A DNA stretch of 9,036 bases, taken from NCBI GenBank assembly GCA_036388095.1, contig DASVSL010000084.1:1-9036 (forward strand). Reading direction: 5' to 3'. Shown one piece after another: positions 1 to 5,318 of the stretch. The stretch's first letter is position 1; each line of letters begins with the position of its first letter. A model generated the notes under the pieces. The model saw only the letters and a program-made list of their open reading frames with translations, was not told where the DNA came from and did not search any database. Origin of the DNA: DASVSL01 sp036388095 (GTDB lineage Bacteria; Patescibacteriota; Saccharimonadia; Saccharimonadales; Saccharimonadaceae). A program made the translations under genes and the position numbers.

Positions 1-376
1 CAAGCACCTCAAGTCGCTTGAATCCCGCATGGACTCAGGCGAGCTCGCGAACCGGTACAGCAAGCTCGAAGTTCAGCGCTTCCAGGAAGAAATCGATGAA
101 ATGAACCGCAAGTACAGCGGTATCAAGGACCTCGACGGCAAGCCTGGCCTGGTGTTCGTCACCGACATGCTCGAAGACGCCAACGCCGTCCGTGAAGCGA
201 AGAAGTTAGGTGTTCCAGTCATCGCGATCGCTGACACCAACACCAACCCGACGACCGTCGATTACCCAATTCCGGCCAACGACGACGCCGTCAAGGGTCT
301 GCAACTGATCATCGATTACGTCGTGGCCGCCATCGACGAAGGCAAGGCAACGGCTGACAAAAAGGAAGGCAAATAA
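1..376 (+). CDS. rpsB: 30S ribosomal protein S2 (5' end missing)
   Basis: The reading frame is open from the window edge (first full codon at 2) to TAA at 374-376, giving 124 C-terminal residues; S2 is usually about 230-260 residues, so roughly half is missing. S2 is a small-subunit protein that sits between the ribosome head and body and is needed for S1 docking in many bacteria. The visible part carries the S2 signature: PGLVFVTDMLEDANAVREAK, then LGVPVIAIADTN, a TVDYPIPANDDA segment and an IIDYVVAAI helix, followed by a short charged tail ending KKEGK. The ATG at 29 is internal, not a start, since homology to S2 continues upstream (KHLKSLESRM). It is followed after 3 nt by tsf, the near-universal bacterial pair. 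Identity is certain; only the N-terminus is unknown. Confidence 0.98.
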   Translation, partial: KHLKSLESRMDSGELANRYSKLEVQRFQEEIDEMNRKYSGIKDLDGKPGLVFVTDMLEDANAVREAKKLGVPVIAIADTNTNPTTVDYPIPANDDAVKGLQLIIDYVVAAIDEGKATADKKEGK

Positions 377-379
377 CCT

Positions 380-979
380 ATGGCGAATTTTACTCTAGAT
401 GACGTAAAGAAACTGCGTGACCAGACCGGTGTCGGCTTGACCGATGCCAAGGCCGCACTCACCGAAACCGACGGTGATTTTGATAAAGCACTCGAAGCGA
501 TGCGCAAAAAAGGCCTGACCAAGGCTGAAAAGCGCGGGCAGCGCGAAGCCCTCGAAGGGCTGGTTGATAGTTACGTTCACAGTGGGCGTATTGGTGTAGT
601 CGTTGAAGTCAACTGCGAGACCGACTTTGTCGCCCGCACCGATGACTTCAAGAATCTTGTGCACGACATCGCCCTGCAGGTCAGCGCAACATCGCCAGCC
701 TACATCACCCTCGAGCACGTTCCGGCCGAAACGACCGAGGCGAAACGAGTCGAATTTACAGAAAAAGTCGTCTCCGAAGGCAAGCCAGCTGAAATCGCCG
801 ACAAGATCGTCGACGGCCAGCTCAAGAAGTACTTCGCCGAAAAGACGCTGCTTGAACAGCCGTTCATCAAGAACCCTGACATTTCGATGGGCGAATACAT
901 CAAAGAGCACATCAGCAAACTCGGCGAGAACATCGTCGTCCGCCAGATGAAGCGGATCGAACTCGGCGCCAGCGAATAG
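380..979 (+). CDS. tsf: Elongation factor Ts
   Basis: EF-Ts is the cytoplasmic guanine-nucleotide exchange factor that releases GDP from EF-Tu. The 199-residue product has an N-terminal UBA-like domain (about 1-52, with VKKLRDQTGVGLTDAK) and the hallmark NCETDFVART at 78-87; the TDF (81-83) contacts EF-Tu in known structures. The C-terminal part (about 140-195) contains PFIKNPDISMGEYI and ENIVVRQMKRIELG, typical EF-Ts text. At about 200 residues it is of the short single-core type, as in Thermus, not the 280-residue E. coli type. The ATG at 380 is preceded by GGAAGG at 363-368 inside the end of rpsB, with a rather long spacing. It shares a frame with rpsB and lies 3 nt after it, so the two are co-transcribed. 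A strong hairpin follows 16 nt after the stop. Confidence 0.98.
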   Translation: MANFTLDDVKKLRDQTGVGLTDAKAALTETDGDFDKALEAMRKKGLTKAEKRGQREALEGLVDSYVHSGRIGVVVEVNCETDFVARTDDFKNLVHDIALQVSATSPAYITLEHVPAETTEAKRVEFTEKVVSEGKPAEIADKIVDGQLKKYFAEKTLLEQPFIKNPDISMGEYIKEHISKLGENIVVRQMKRIELGASE

Positions 980-995
980 AATCTGGAATATGAAG

Positions 996-1025
996 ATGGC
1001 CCCGAACGCTTGCGTTCGGGGCCAT
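996..1025. terminator. Bidirectional hairpin terminator after tsf
   Basis: A perfect 13-bp GC-rich stem, ATGGCCCCGAACG (996-1008) and CGTTCGGGGCCAT (1013-1025), closes on the four bases CTTG. On the + strand it is followed by a short T-run (ATTTGT), fitting an intrinsic terminator for rpsB-tsf. On the - strand it is followed by ATCTTCATATT, so it can also end transcripts coming from the mini ORF at 1045-1080. The T-tracts are short on both sides but the stem is very stable. Confidence 0.85.
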
Positions 1026-1044
1026 TTGTCTGCGGACGGGTGCG

Positions 1045-1080
1045 TCAGTCGACGTCTTCTTCTTCGCCGCTGGGGGCCAT
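1045..1080 (-). CDS. Candidate 11-residue peptide with near-consensus SD (unrecognised)
   Basis: On the - strand an ATG (1078-1080) opens an 11-codon frame, MAPSGEEEDVD, ending in TGA (1045-1047). GGGAGGTGA (1093-1085) precedes it, with GGAGG 7 nt before the ATG: the best Shine-Dalgarno in the window. A TATACT -10 box lies at 1119-1114, just beyond the terminator of the upstream membrane-protein gene, and the 996-1025 hairpin follows the stop by about 20 nt. Together these outline a self-contained transcript of roughly 115 nt. The peptide is acidic (six of eleven residues are E or D), with no membrane segment and no family I recognise. It could be a small protein, a leader peptide, or a small RNA in which the ORF is incidental. 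Translation is an inference; the arrangement of signals is what is seen. Confidence 0.4.
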   Translation of the reverse strand: MAPSGEEEDVD

Positions 1081-1084
1081 GATG

Positions 1085-1093
1085 TCACCTCCC
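1085..1093 (-). promoter_or_regulatory. Strong Shine-Dalgarno of the mini ORF
   Basis: The - strand reads GGGAGGTGA, matching the 16S anti-SD complement AGGAGGTGA at 8 of 9 positions. It sits at ideal spacing from ATG 1080 and from no other start, which is the main reason for proposing that the 11-codon frame is translated. Confidence 0.55.
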
Positions 1094-1113
1094 TCGTTCT
1101 CGTAGACAGCGAT

Positions 1114-1124
1114 AGTATATATGA
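1114..1124 (-). promoter_or_regulatory. Candidate promoter -10 core for the mini unit
   Basis: On the - strand TCATATATACT contains the -10-like TATACT (1119-1114). No good -35 is visible; that position falls in the preceding terminator stem. The identical 11 bases occur before the serine hydrolase gene (7141-7151), also directly after a terminator. Expected transcription start is near 1107, giving a leader of about 27 nt to the ATG at 1080. Confidence 0.45.
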
Positions 1125-1155
1125 AAACTGCCCACTCGATCACGCGAGTGGGCAG
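1124..1155 (-). terminator. Terminator of the membrane-protein gene
   Basis: An 11-bp perfect stem, CTGCCCACTCG (1128-1138) and CGAGTGGGCAG (1145-1155), has a 6-base loop and is followed on the - strand by TTTT (1127-1124). It begins 22 nt after the TAA-side end of the 266-residue membrane-protein gene, so it is placed as that gene's intrinsic terminator. Confidence 0.85.
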
Positions 1156-1176
1156 GGTCGTTATGTGGAGCCGAGA

Positions 1177-1977
1177 CTACAGGGCGTGAGCTTGAGCCCT
1201 ACGTGCCGTGAACCGCATCACCAACAGGATCACCCTGAGGGTTGCCGCGATGGGTATCAGGGTCCAGAGAATCGCCTGGGTAGCCATGACGCCAACCTGG
1301 AGCATCTCGTCGATTCCGTCGAAACGTGTCGGTCGGTAGTCGGCGAAGATAATCATGCCGAGTAGCCCGACCGCTGCAAATGACCCCATCAGGTAGGATG
1401 TCCGCCACAAAGCTCGTAGCGGTCGGAACCTTGACCAAGTCGTACCGTCGGCCGCGCGGTATGAGTCGATACCTGGTACGGTGAGAGAAATCACCATGAC
1501 GGATGCGATGACGATCCCGGCGTAGCTTGGGGGTAGTTCGATTCCGGTTGCAACTCGCAGCAGGGCGAGTGACACCATGGCCGACGTCCAGCTGAAGGCG
1601 CCGAACGTAAGCATTGCGACTACACGGCTATCCAGGATGGTGTTGTCCGTCCGCTTGGGGCCGAGCAAGAACTGGTAGCTGCCACGTGATGCGTGCTCGA
1701 GTTTCGCGAGCCGATACAGCGTGCGGAAGCGCGGTGTCAGCAGCCAGTGTACGATGCGACCGACCGCGACGTCGATGTGACGCCACAGCCACTGGGCCGG
1801 CGGCGACGCCAGGATGGCAGCGCCAAGGCGCACCAGGCAGCTCACCACGAGAACGAGCAGGCTCAAGCCGGTGTAGCAGATGCTCACATACAGCACGATC
1901 ACTCCAGTGGTCGCCAGAGTGTCGCCGGTGTCGGCGCGATCAATTAGCTCACGCAGGAATTGTAGTAAGGTGCTCAT
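1177..1977 (-). CDS. Unrecognised multi-pass membrane protein, 266 aa
   Basis: I do not recognise a family. From ATG at 1977 the product has 266 residues with about five likely membrane segments: roughly 22-50 (a long hydrophobic run), 117-141, 151-170, 196-212 and 225-255. A basic loop (about 83-110, with PRFRTLYRLAKLEH and GPKRTD) lies between the first and second, and the C-terminus is short and basic (MRFTARRAQ). No catalytic motif, transporter signature or lipobox stands out. A TTG 33 nt upstream (2010) keeps the frame open, but ATG 1977 has GGAGA 4 nt before it and the promoter places transcript start near 2005, so ATG is preferred. It is the only large - strand gene here, has its own promoter and terminator, and sits between tsf and frr where many bacteria carry pyrH. 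It is probably a lineage-specific accessory gene. Confidence 0.8.
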   Translation of the reverse strand: MSTLLQFLRELIDRADTGDTLATTGVIVLYVSICYTGLSLLVLVVSCLVRLGAAILASPPAQWLWRHIDVAVGRIVHWLLTPRFRTLYRLAKLEHASRGSYQFLLGPKRTDNTILDSRVVAMLTFGAFSWTSAMVSLALLRVATGIELPPSYAGIVIASVMVISLTVPGIDSYRAADGTTWSRFRPLRALWRTSYLMGSFAAVGLLGMIIFADYRPTRFDGIDEMLQVGVMATQAILWTLIPIAATLRVILLVMRFTARRAQAHAL

Positions 1978-1981
1978 AGTG

Positions 1982-1986
1982 TCTCC
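1982..1986 (-). promoter_or_regulatory. Shine-Dalgarno deciding the membrane-protein start
   Basis: GGAGA on the - strand lies 4 nt before ATG 1977. The longer alternative start TTG at 2010 has no such site and lies upstream of the likely transcription start, so this site favours ATG 1977. Confidence 0.6.
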
Positions 1987-2011
1987 AAATCTCAGGGAAC
2001 GACGTAACAAT

Positions 2012-2040
2012 AATATATAATTTTACATGTGAATAGTCAA
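2012..2040 (-). promoter_or_regulatory. Sigma70-type promoter of the membrane-protein gene
   Basis: On the - strand TTGACT (2040-2035, five of six to TTGACA) is followed at exactly 17 nt by TATATT (2017-2012, five of six to TATAAT), within very AT-rich DNA. This is the best full promoter in the window. Transcript start is expected near 2005, giving a leader of about 28 nt. Confidence 0.8.
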
Positions 2041-2055
2041 TATTCTGTTCGTAGA

Positions 2056-2083
2056 GTGTGGGGTCACACCCTTGAGGTGTGGG
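2056..2083. repeat. GTGTGGG/CACACC repeat and palindrome in the divergent promoter region
   Basis: GTGTGGG occurs at 2056-2062 and again at 2077-2083, 21 bp apart, and its inverse CACACCC lies between at 2065-2071. The central part forms the palindrome CACACC-CTTGA-GGTGTG (2065-2081). It occupies the -35 position of the frr promoter and lies upstream of the divergent membrane-protein promoter, so it is well placed to be a DNA operator. A regulator is not evident in the window. Confidence 0.45.
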
Positions 2084-2084
2084 C

Positions 2085-2093
2085 TGCTATACT
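2085..2093 (+). promoter_or_regulatory. Extended -10 promoter for frr
   Basis: TGCTATACT is an extended -10 element (TGn plus TATACT). No good -35 is seen. The start should be near 2100, giving frr a leader of about 18 nt that includes the Shine-Dalgarno. The same nine bases precede lysS at 8039-8047. Confidence 0.65.
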
Positions 2094-2105
2094 AAGAGGA
2101 CTAAC

Positions 2106-2110
2106 GAGGA
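2106..2110 (+). promoter_or_regulatory. Shine-Dalgarno deciding the frr start
   Basis: GAGGA lies 7 nt before ATG 2118. It excludes the in-frame GTG at 2079, which falls inside the palindrome and upstream of the -10 box. Confidence 0.75.
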
Positions 2111-2117
2111 TTGCCGC

Positions 2118-2672
2118 ATGTACGATATGAAACCGATTACTGCCAAGATGGATCAAGCCATTGGCCACTTCGAAGATGAACTGAAAAAAGTCCGCACCGG
2201 CCGGGCGCACCCGGATATGCTCGATGGCATCATGGTCGAGGCCTACGGTAGTCGTATGCCACTGAACCAGGTCGCCAATGTGACCGTCCCCGAGCCTCAG
2301 CAACTGCAGGTCAGCCCATTTGACCCGAGCCACGTCGCCGCGATCTCGACGGCGATTCGCGATGCACACAGTTTGGGCTTCAACCCGACTGACGACGGCC
2401 GCATCGTCCGCGTGCCGGTGCCGCAACTGACCGAAGAACGTCGTCGTGACATGGTCAAGCAGCTCGGTGACAAGGTTGAGCAGTGCCGGATTGCCTTGCG
2501 CCAGGTTCGCCAAGACGCCTTCAAGGACGCCAAACGGCGCAAAGAGGCCAAAGAATTATCTGAAAATGATGTGACCCGGCTTGAAAAAGACGTTGACCAC
2601 CAGATGAGCGACTACCAGGCGAAAATCGACGCCGCCTACAAGGCCAAAGAACAAGAAATCATGACGGTCTGA
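2118..2672 (+). CDS. frr: Ribosome recycling factor
   Basis: RRF, together with EF-G, splits the post-termination ribosome so subunits can be reused. The 184-residue product matches the family's usual length of about 185. Conserved text is present in order: the N-terminal helix with KVRTGRAHPDML, domain II with MPLNQVANVTVPEPQQLQ and FDPSH, RIVRVPVPQLTEERRRDMVK, and the C-terminal long helices with RRKEAKELSENDV. The start at ATG 2118 is chosen because of GAGGA at 2106-2110 and the length fit; a frame extension to GTG 2079 would cross the promoter. A second ATG at 2127 is possible but lacks an SD. It opens a tight cluster: uppS starts 6 nt after its TGA in the same frame. Normally pyrH lies directly upstream; here there is a divergent membrane-protein gene instead. 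Confidence 0.98.
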   Translation: MYDMKPITAKMDQAIGHFEDELKKVRTGRAHPDMLDGIMVEAYGSRMPLNQVANVTVPEPQQLQVSPFDPSHVAAISTAIRDAHSLGFNPTDDGRIVRVPVPQLTEERRRDMVKQLGDKVEQCRIALRQVRQDAFKDAKRRKEAKELSENDVTRLEKDVDHQMSDYQAKIDAAYKAKEQEIMTV

Positions 2673-2678
2673 TCGGCC

Positions 2679-3395
2679 GTGACTTCGACTGAGACGTTGT
2701 CAGACGCATCCCTCAAAGTGCCCGTGCATATCGGTTATATCCTTGACGGTAATCGCCGCTGGGCAAAAGCGCATGGTCTGCCGACGTACGAGGGCCATTT
2801 AGCTGGCGTCACGGCACTCGAAGACGTGATTGAAGCCAGTATCAACGCGGGTGTCCAGTACATCAGCTTTTACACGTGGTCGACTGAGAACTGGAACCGA
2901 GCCGAAGAAGAAGTTCGTGCCACCATGAAGATCATCCGGGCACTGTTCGGACGCGAGCTCAAGCGGCTGATCAAAGAGGGCTGTCGGTTCGTCGTGCTGG
3001 GTGACATGGAGGGTGTGCCCGAAGATATCGCTGCCATGATCGTGCGTGCCGAAGCTGATTCGAAAGACGGCAAACGCGCCACCCTGGCGATGTGTTTTAA
3101 CTATGGTGGTCAGCAAGAAATTGTGCGGGCGGCAAAACGGGCAATGGCCGCGAATGTCGACCCAGAAGCGCTAGACTTGGTCTCATTTGCAGACTATCTG
3201 GATCACCCCGAAATTCCACCGTGCGACCTGGTCGTGCGTACCAGTGGCGAGCAGCGCCTGAGTAATTTCATGCTGTGGCGCAGTGCCTATAGTGAGTTTA
3301 TTTTTATCGATAAGTTCTGGCCCGAGATGCGCGCCGAGGATGTCGATGCTATCATTAGTCAATATAATGCTCGTCAGCGTAGATTCGGAGGATAG
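2679..3395 (+). CDS. uppS: Undecaprenyl (isoprenyl) diphosphate synthase, cis-prenyltransferase
   Basis: This enzyme adds isopentenyl diphosphate units in cis to an allylic diphosphate, making the C55 lipid carrier used for peptidoglycan and surface glycans. The 238-residue length is typical. Motifs: catalytic-Asp block ILDGNRRWAK (21-30, D23), H40 in YEGHLAG, FYTWSTENWNR (64-74), CFNYGG (139-144) and VRTSGEQRLSNFMLW (186-200) with the diphosphate-binding arginines, then AYSEF (203-207) whose Glu matches a Mg ligand. The first motif reads DGNRRWA where most bacterial UppS proteins have DGNGRWA, so product chain length is not secure from sequence. The start is GTG 2679 without an SD; translation is probably coupled to frr, 6 nt upstream. 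cdsA and dxr, its usual downstream neighbours, are absent. Confidence 0.95.
   Translation: MTSTETLSDASLKVPVHIGYILDGNRRWAKAHGLPTYEGHLAGVTALEDVIEASINAGVQYISFYTWSTENWNRAEEEVRATMKIIRALFGRELKRLIKEGCRFVVLGDMEGVPEDIAAMIVRAEADSKDGKRATLAMCFNYGGQQEIVRAAKRAMAANVDPEALDLVSFADYLDHPEIPPCDLVVRTSGEQRLSNFMLWRSAYSEFIFIDKFWPEMRAEDVDAIISQYNARQRRFGG
3387..3392 (+). promoter_or_regulatory. Shine-Dalgarno supporting the GTG start of rseP
   Basis: GGAGGA at the end of uppS lies 6 nt before GTG 3399. This fixes the unusual start codon of rseP and shows that rseP can be initiated independently of uppS termination. Confidence 0.8.
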
Positions 3396-3398
3396 AAG

Positions 3399-4550
3399 GT
3401 GGAAATTGTAGGCTTTGTCGCGTCCGTTATTTTAGGACTGCTGTTACTGGTGCTGTTGGTCGTCGTGCACGAGCTCGGTCACGCCATCGCTGCCCGCCGA
3501 AATGGTGTGGTTGTCGAAGAGTTTGGCATCGGTTTTCCGCCGAAAGCCTGGTCCAAGAAGTTGAAAAATGGGGTGCTATTTACTCTGAACTACTTACCGC
3601 TTGGTGGCTTCGTCAAGCTTCAGGGTGAGCACGACGCGGCCGACAAGCCGGGGGATTACGGGGCGGTAAATTTATGGGCCAAGACGAAAATCTTGCTCGC
3701 GGGTGTGCTTGTTAATTACCTCGTCGCGGCGGTCATTTTCACCGGCCTCGCACTGTTTGGGCTGCCAAAAGTGATTGAAAATCAGTTTACGGTGGCGAGC
3801 GATACGACCGAAGTCAGTAAGCCAGTCACGATCGTCACTGTCGGTGCAGATTCGCCAGCGATGGCAGCTGGGTTGAAAAAGGGTGACGAGATCATCCGTT
3901 TCGCCGGCGAGCGACTTAATTCACCGAGCGACTTGACCCGGCTGGCGAAAGACAACCGTGGTAAAACCGTGGAGATTATATATAACCGCGATGGCCGCGA
4001 GACCAATGTGCCGGTGAAACTGCGCGCGACGGCCGACAAAGGCTTCCTTGGCGTTGGGGCTGATCAGCGCACGACGTATAAATCAACGTGGTCAGCGCCG
4101 ATTGTCGGTGTCGCGTTGACTGGTCAACTGACTGTCGTCACGCTGCAGGGCCTTGGTGATACGTTAGCGAACCTGTTTACGGGACTGATCGACAAGGTTA
4201 ATCCATCCGAAAGTGCCCGTAGCGCTGGTGACGAAAAGCTCGGCACCGTCGGCGAGAGTGTCGCCGGACCACTCGCAATCTTGGGTATTTTGTTCCCATC
4301 GGCAACCGAAGCCGGTATCGGGGCGCTCCTATTCATGACGGCTCTTATCAGCCTGGCACTGGCGATTATGAACTTGTTGCCGATTCCGGCCCTCGACGGT
4401 GGTCGTTGGTTCGTCACGATGGTGTTTCACGCCCTTCGTCGCCCATTGAGCCGCGAAACGGAAGAGCGCATCCATGGTACTGGCTTCTTGGTCCTAATGG
4501 GTCTGTTCGTGCTGGTCACGATCGCCGACATCGGAAAATTCAGTGGCTAA
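3399..4550 (+). CDS. rseP: Site-2 (RIP) zinc metalloprotease, RseP family
   Basis: Intramembrane metalloprotease of the M50B/RseP type, which cuts transmembrane segments, classically anti-sigma factors or remnant signal peptides. The 383 residues show HELGH at 24-28 at the end of the first membrane helix (two Zn ligands and the catalytic Glu), a second helix at about 98-121, a single PDZ domain at about 145-210 (DSPAMAAGLKKGDEI), and the third Zn ligand in NLLPIPALDGG (325-335, D333), then a final helix at about 361-378. E. coli RseP is about 450 residues with two PDZ domains; one PDZ as here is common in Gram-positive and CPR homologues. It starts 3 nt after uppS and overlaps the CPBP gene by 8 nt. 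No anti-sigma factor is nearby, so the substrate is unknown. Confidence 0.95.
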   Translation: MEIVGFVASVILGLLLLVLLVVVHELGHAIAARRNGVVVEEFGIGFPPKAWSKKLKNGVLFTLNYLPLGGFVKLQGEHDAADKPGDYGAVNLWAKTKILLAGVLVNYLVAAVIFTGLALFGLPKVIENQFTVASDTTEVSKPVTIVTVGADSPAMAAGLKKGDEIIRFAGERLNSPSDLTRLAKDNRGKTVEIIYNRDGRETNVPVKLRATADKGFLGVGADQRTTYKSTWSAPIVGVALTGQLTVVTLQGLGDTLANLFTGLIDKVNPSESARSAGDEKLGTVGESVAGPLAILGILFPSATEAGIGALLFMTALISLALAIMNLLPIPALDGGRWFVTMVFHALRRPLSRETEERIHGTGFLVLMGLFVLVTIADIGKFSG

Positions 4551-5289
4551 GGTACGCCAAGTTATCTATGGCGGCGTCACGGCCGTCGGTGAGATGTCGT
4601 GGCTGCTATTCGTCTTTGTCGGCATCTCGTTACTACTGGCGCTGTTACTCAAAAGCGTCCCGGCGGTCGATGATTTCGCTTCGACCGTGCCCGGCACGCT
4701 GCTACTAAACAGTCTCGTTTACCTTGCAGTACTAGCGATTGTCATAGTGCCAGCGACGTTTCGCCATAATGGCGCCTATGTCCGTCAGCTGCTAGGCGTT
4801 CAATCGCGACCAGACCGCCGGATCTTTTGGCTGCCACCGCTGGCGTGGCTTGGCTATATGACGCTCACGGTCATTGCCGGGATGATCGCCTATGCGCTCA
4901 GTACGTACTACTTCAATATCGATCTCGACCAGGCTCAGGAAACCGGCTTTGACAACCTTAAATTGCCACTCGAATACATCATCGCGTTTATTGCGCTCGT
5001 CATCATGCCGCCGATTGCCGAAGAACTGCTGTTTCGGGGGTATTTGTATGGTCGGCTGCGTCGTCGGATGAATTTTTGGTGGACGACACTGTTCGTCAGT
5101 GTGCTGTTCGGGTTCGTGCACGGGCAGTGGAACGTCGGTATTGATACCTTCGTGCTGAGCCTGTTTTTATGCGGGCTACGTGAATACACCGGGACGATTT
5201 GGGCCAGTATGGTACTGCATGGCATTAAGAACTTTGTGGCCTATTTCTTCTTGTTTATCGCGCCGCTGCTTGGCCTAAATGTTCTGTAG
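4543..5289 (+). CDS. CPBP (Rce1-like) family intramembrane glutamic protease
   Basis: A 248-residue membrane protein with all three CPBP/ABI motifs: EE plus R in AEELLFRG (E160, E161, R165), FGFVH (F189, H193) and HGIKN (H226, N230). Family members include eukaryotic CAAX prenyl protease Rce1 and bacterial proteins linked to bacteriocin immunity and protein maturation. About seven hydrophobic segments are visible (near 19-38, 53-71, 93-121, 143-160, 179-195, 201-215 and 228-247). The start is GTG 4543, overlapping the end of rseP by 8 nt; the site before it is weak (CGGAAAA), so translation is probably coupled. All motif residues are present, so it is likely active. A second, unrelated intramembrane protease directly after RseP suggests a shared membrane-proteolysis role, but that is inference. 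Confidence 0.92.
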   Translation: MAKVRQVIYGGVTAVGEMSWLLFVFVGISLLLALLLKSVPAVDDFASTVPGTLLLNSLVYLAVLAIVIVPATFRHNGAYVRQLLGVQSRPDRRIFWLPPLAWLGYMTLTVIAGMIAYALSTYYFNIDLDQAQETGFDNLKLPLEYIIAFIALVIMPPIAEELLFRGYLYGRLRRRMNFWWTTLFVSVLFGFVHGQWNVGIDTFVLSLFLCGLREYTGTIWASMVLHGIKNFVAYFFLFIAPLLGLNVL

Positions 5290-5300
5290 CCGCCACGACT

Positions 5301-5309
5301 TGCTACAAT
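5301..5309 (+). promoter_or_regulatory. Extended -10 promoter for proS, start-proximal
   Basis: TGCTACAAT (TGn plus TACAAT) ends 9 nt before GTG 5319, in a 29-nt gap with no terminator after the CPBP gene. Transcription would begin about 2-4 nt before the start codon or at it, leaving no room for a Shine-Dalgarno. Some read-through from the upstream cluster is also likely. Confidence 0.5.
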
Positions 5310-5318
5310 AAGACCATA

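Noticed and set aside
395..910. Long - strand frame inside tsf
   Set aside because: It is antisense to a gene of certain identity, has no SD or family motif, and reflects GC-rich codon bias.
1614..1979. + strand frames opposite the membrane-protein gene
   Set aside because: The translations are Arg/Cys/Ser-rich low-plausibility text, without SD or promoter; the - strand frame has promoter, SD, terminator and membrane segments.
1978..2010. Longer membrane protein starting at TTG 2010
   Set aside because: The promoter predicts a transcript start near 2005, downstream of the TTG, and the SD serves ATG 1977.
2079..2117. Longer frr starting at GTG 2079
   Set aside because: It would start inside the palindrome and upstream of the extended -10 box; ATG 2118 has a good SD and gives the normal RRF length.
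2670..2672. TGA recoded as glycine (code 25), fusing frr and uppS
   Set aside because: Both proteins are full length on their own, and no other gene in the window contains an in-frame TGA, so standard code fits.
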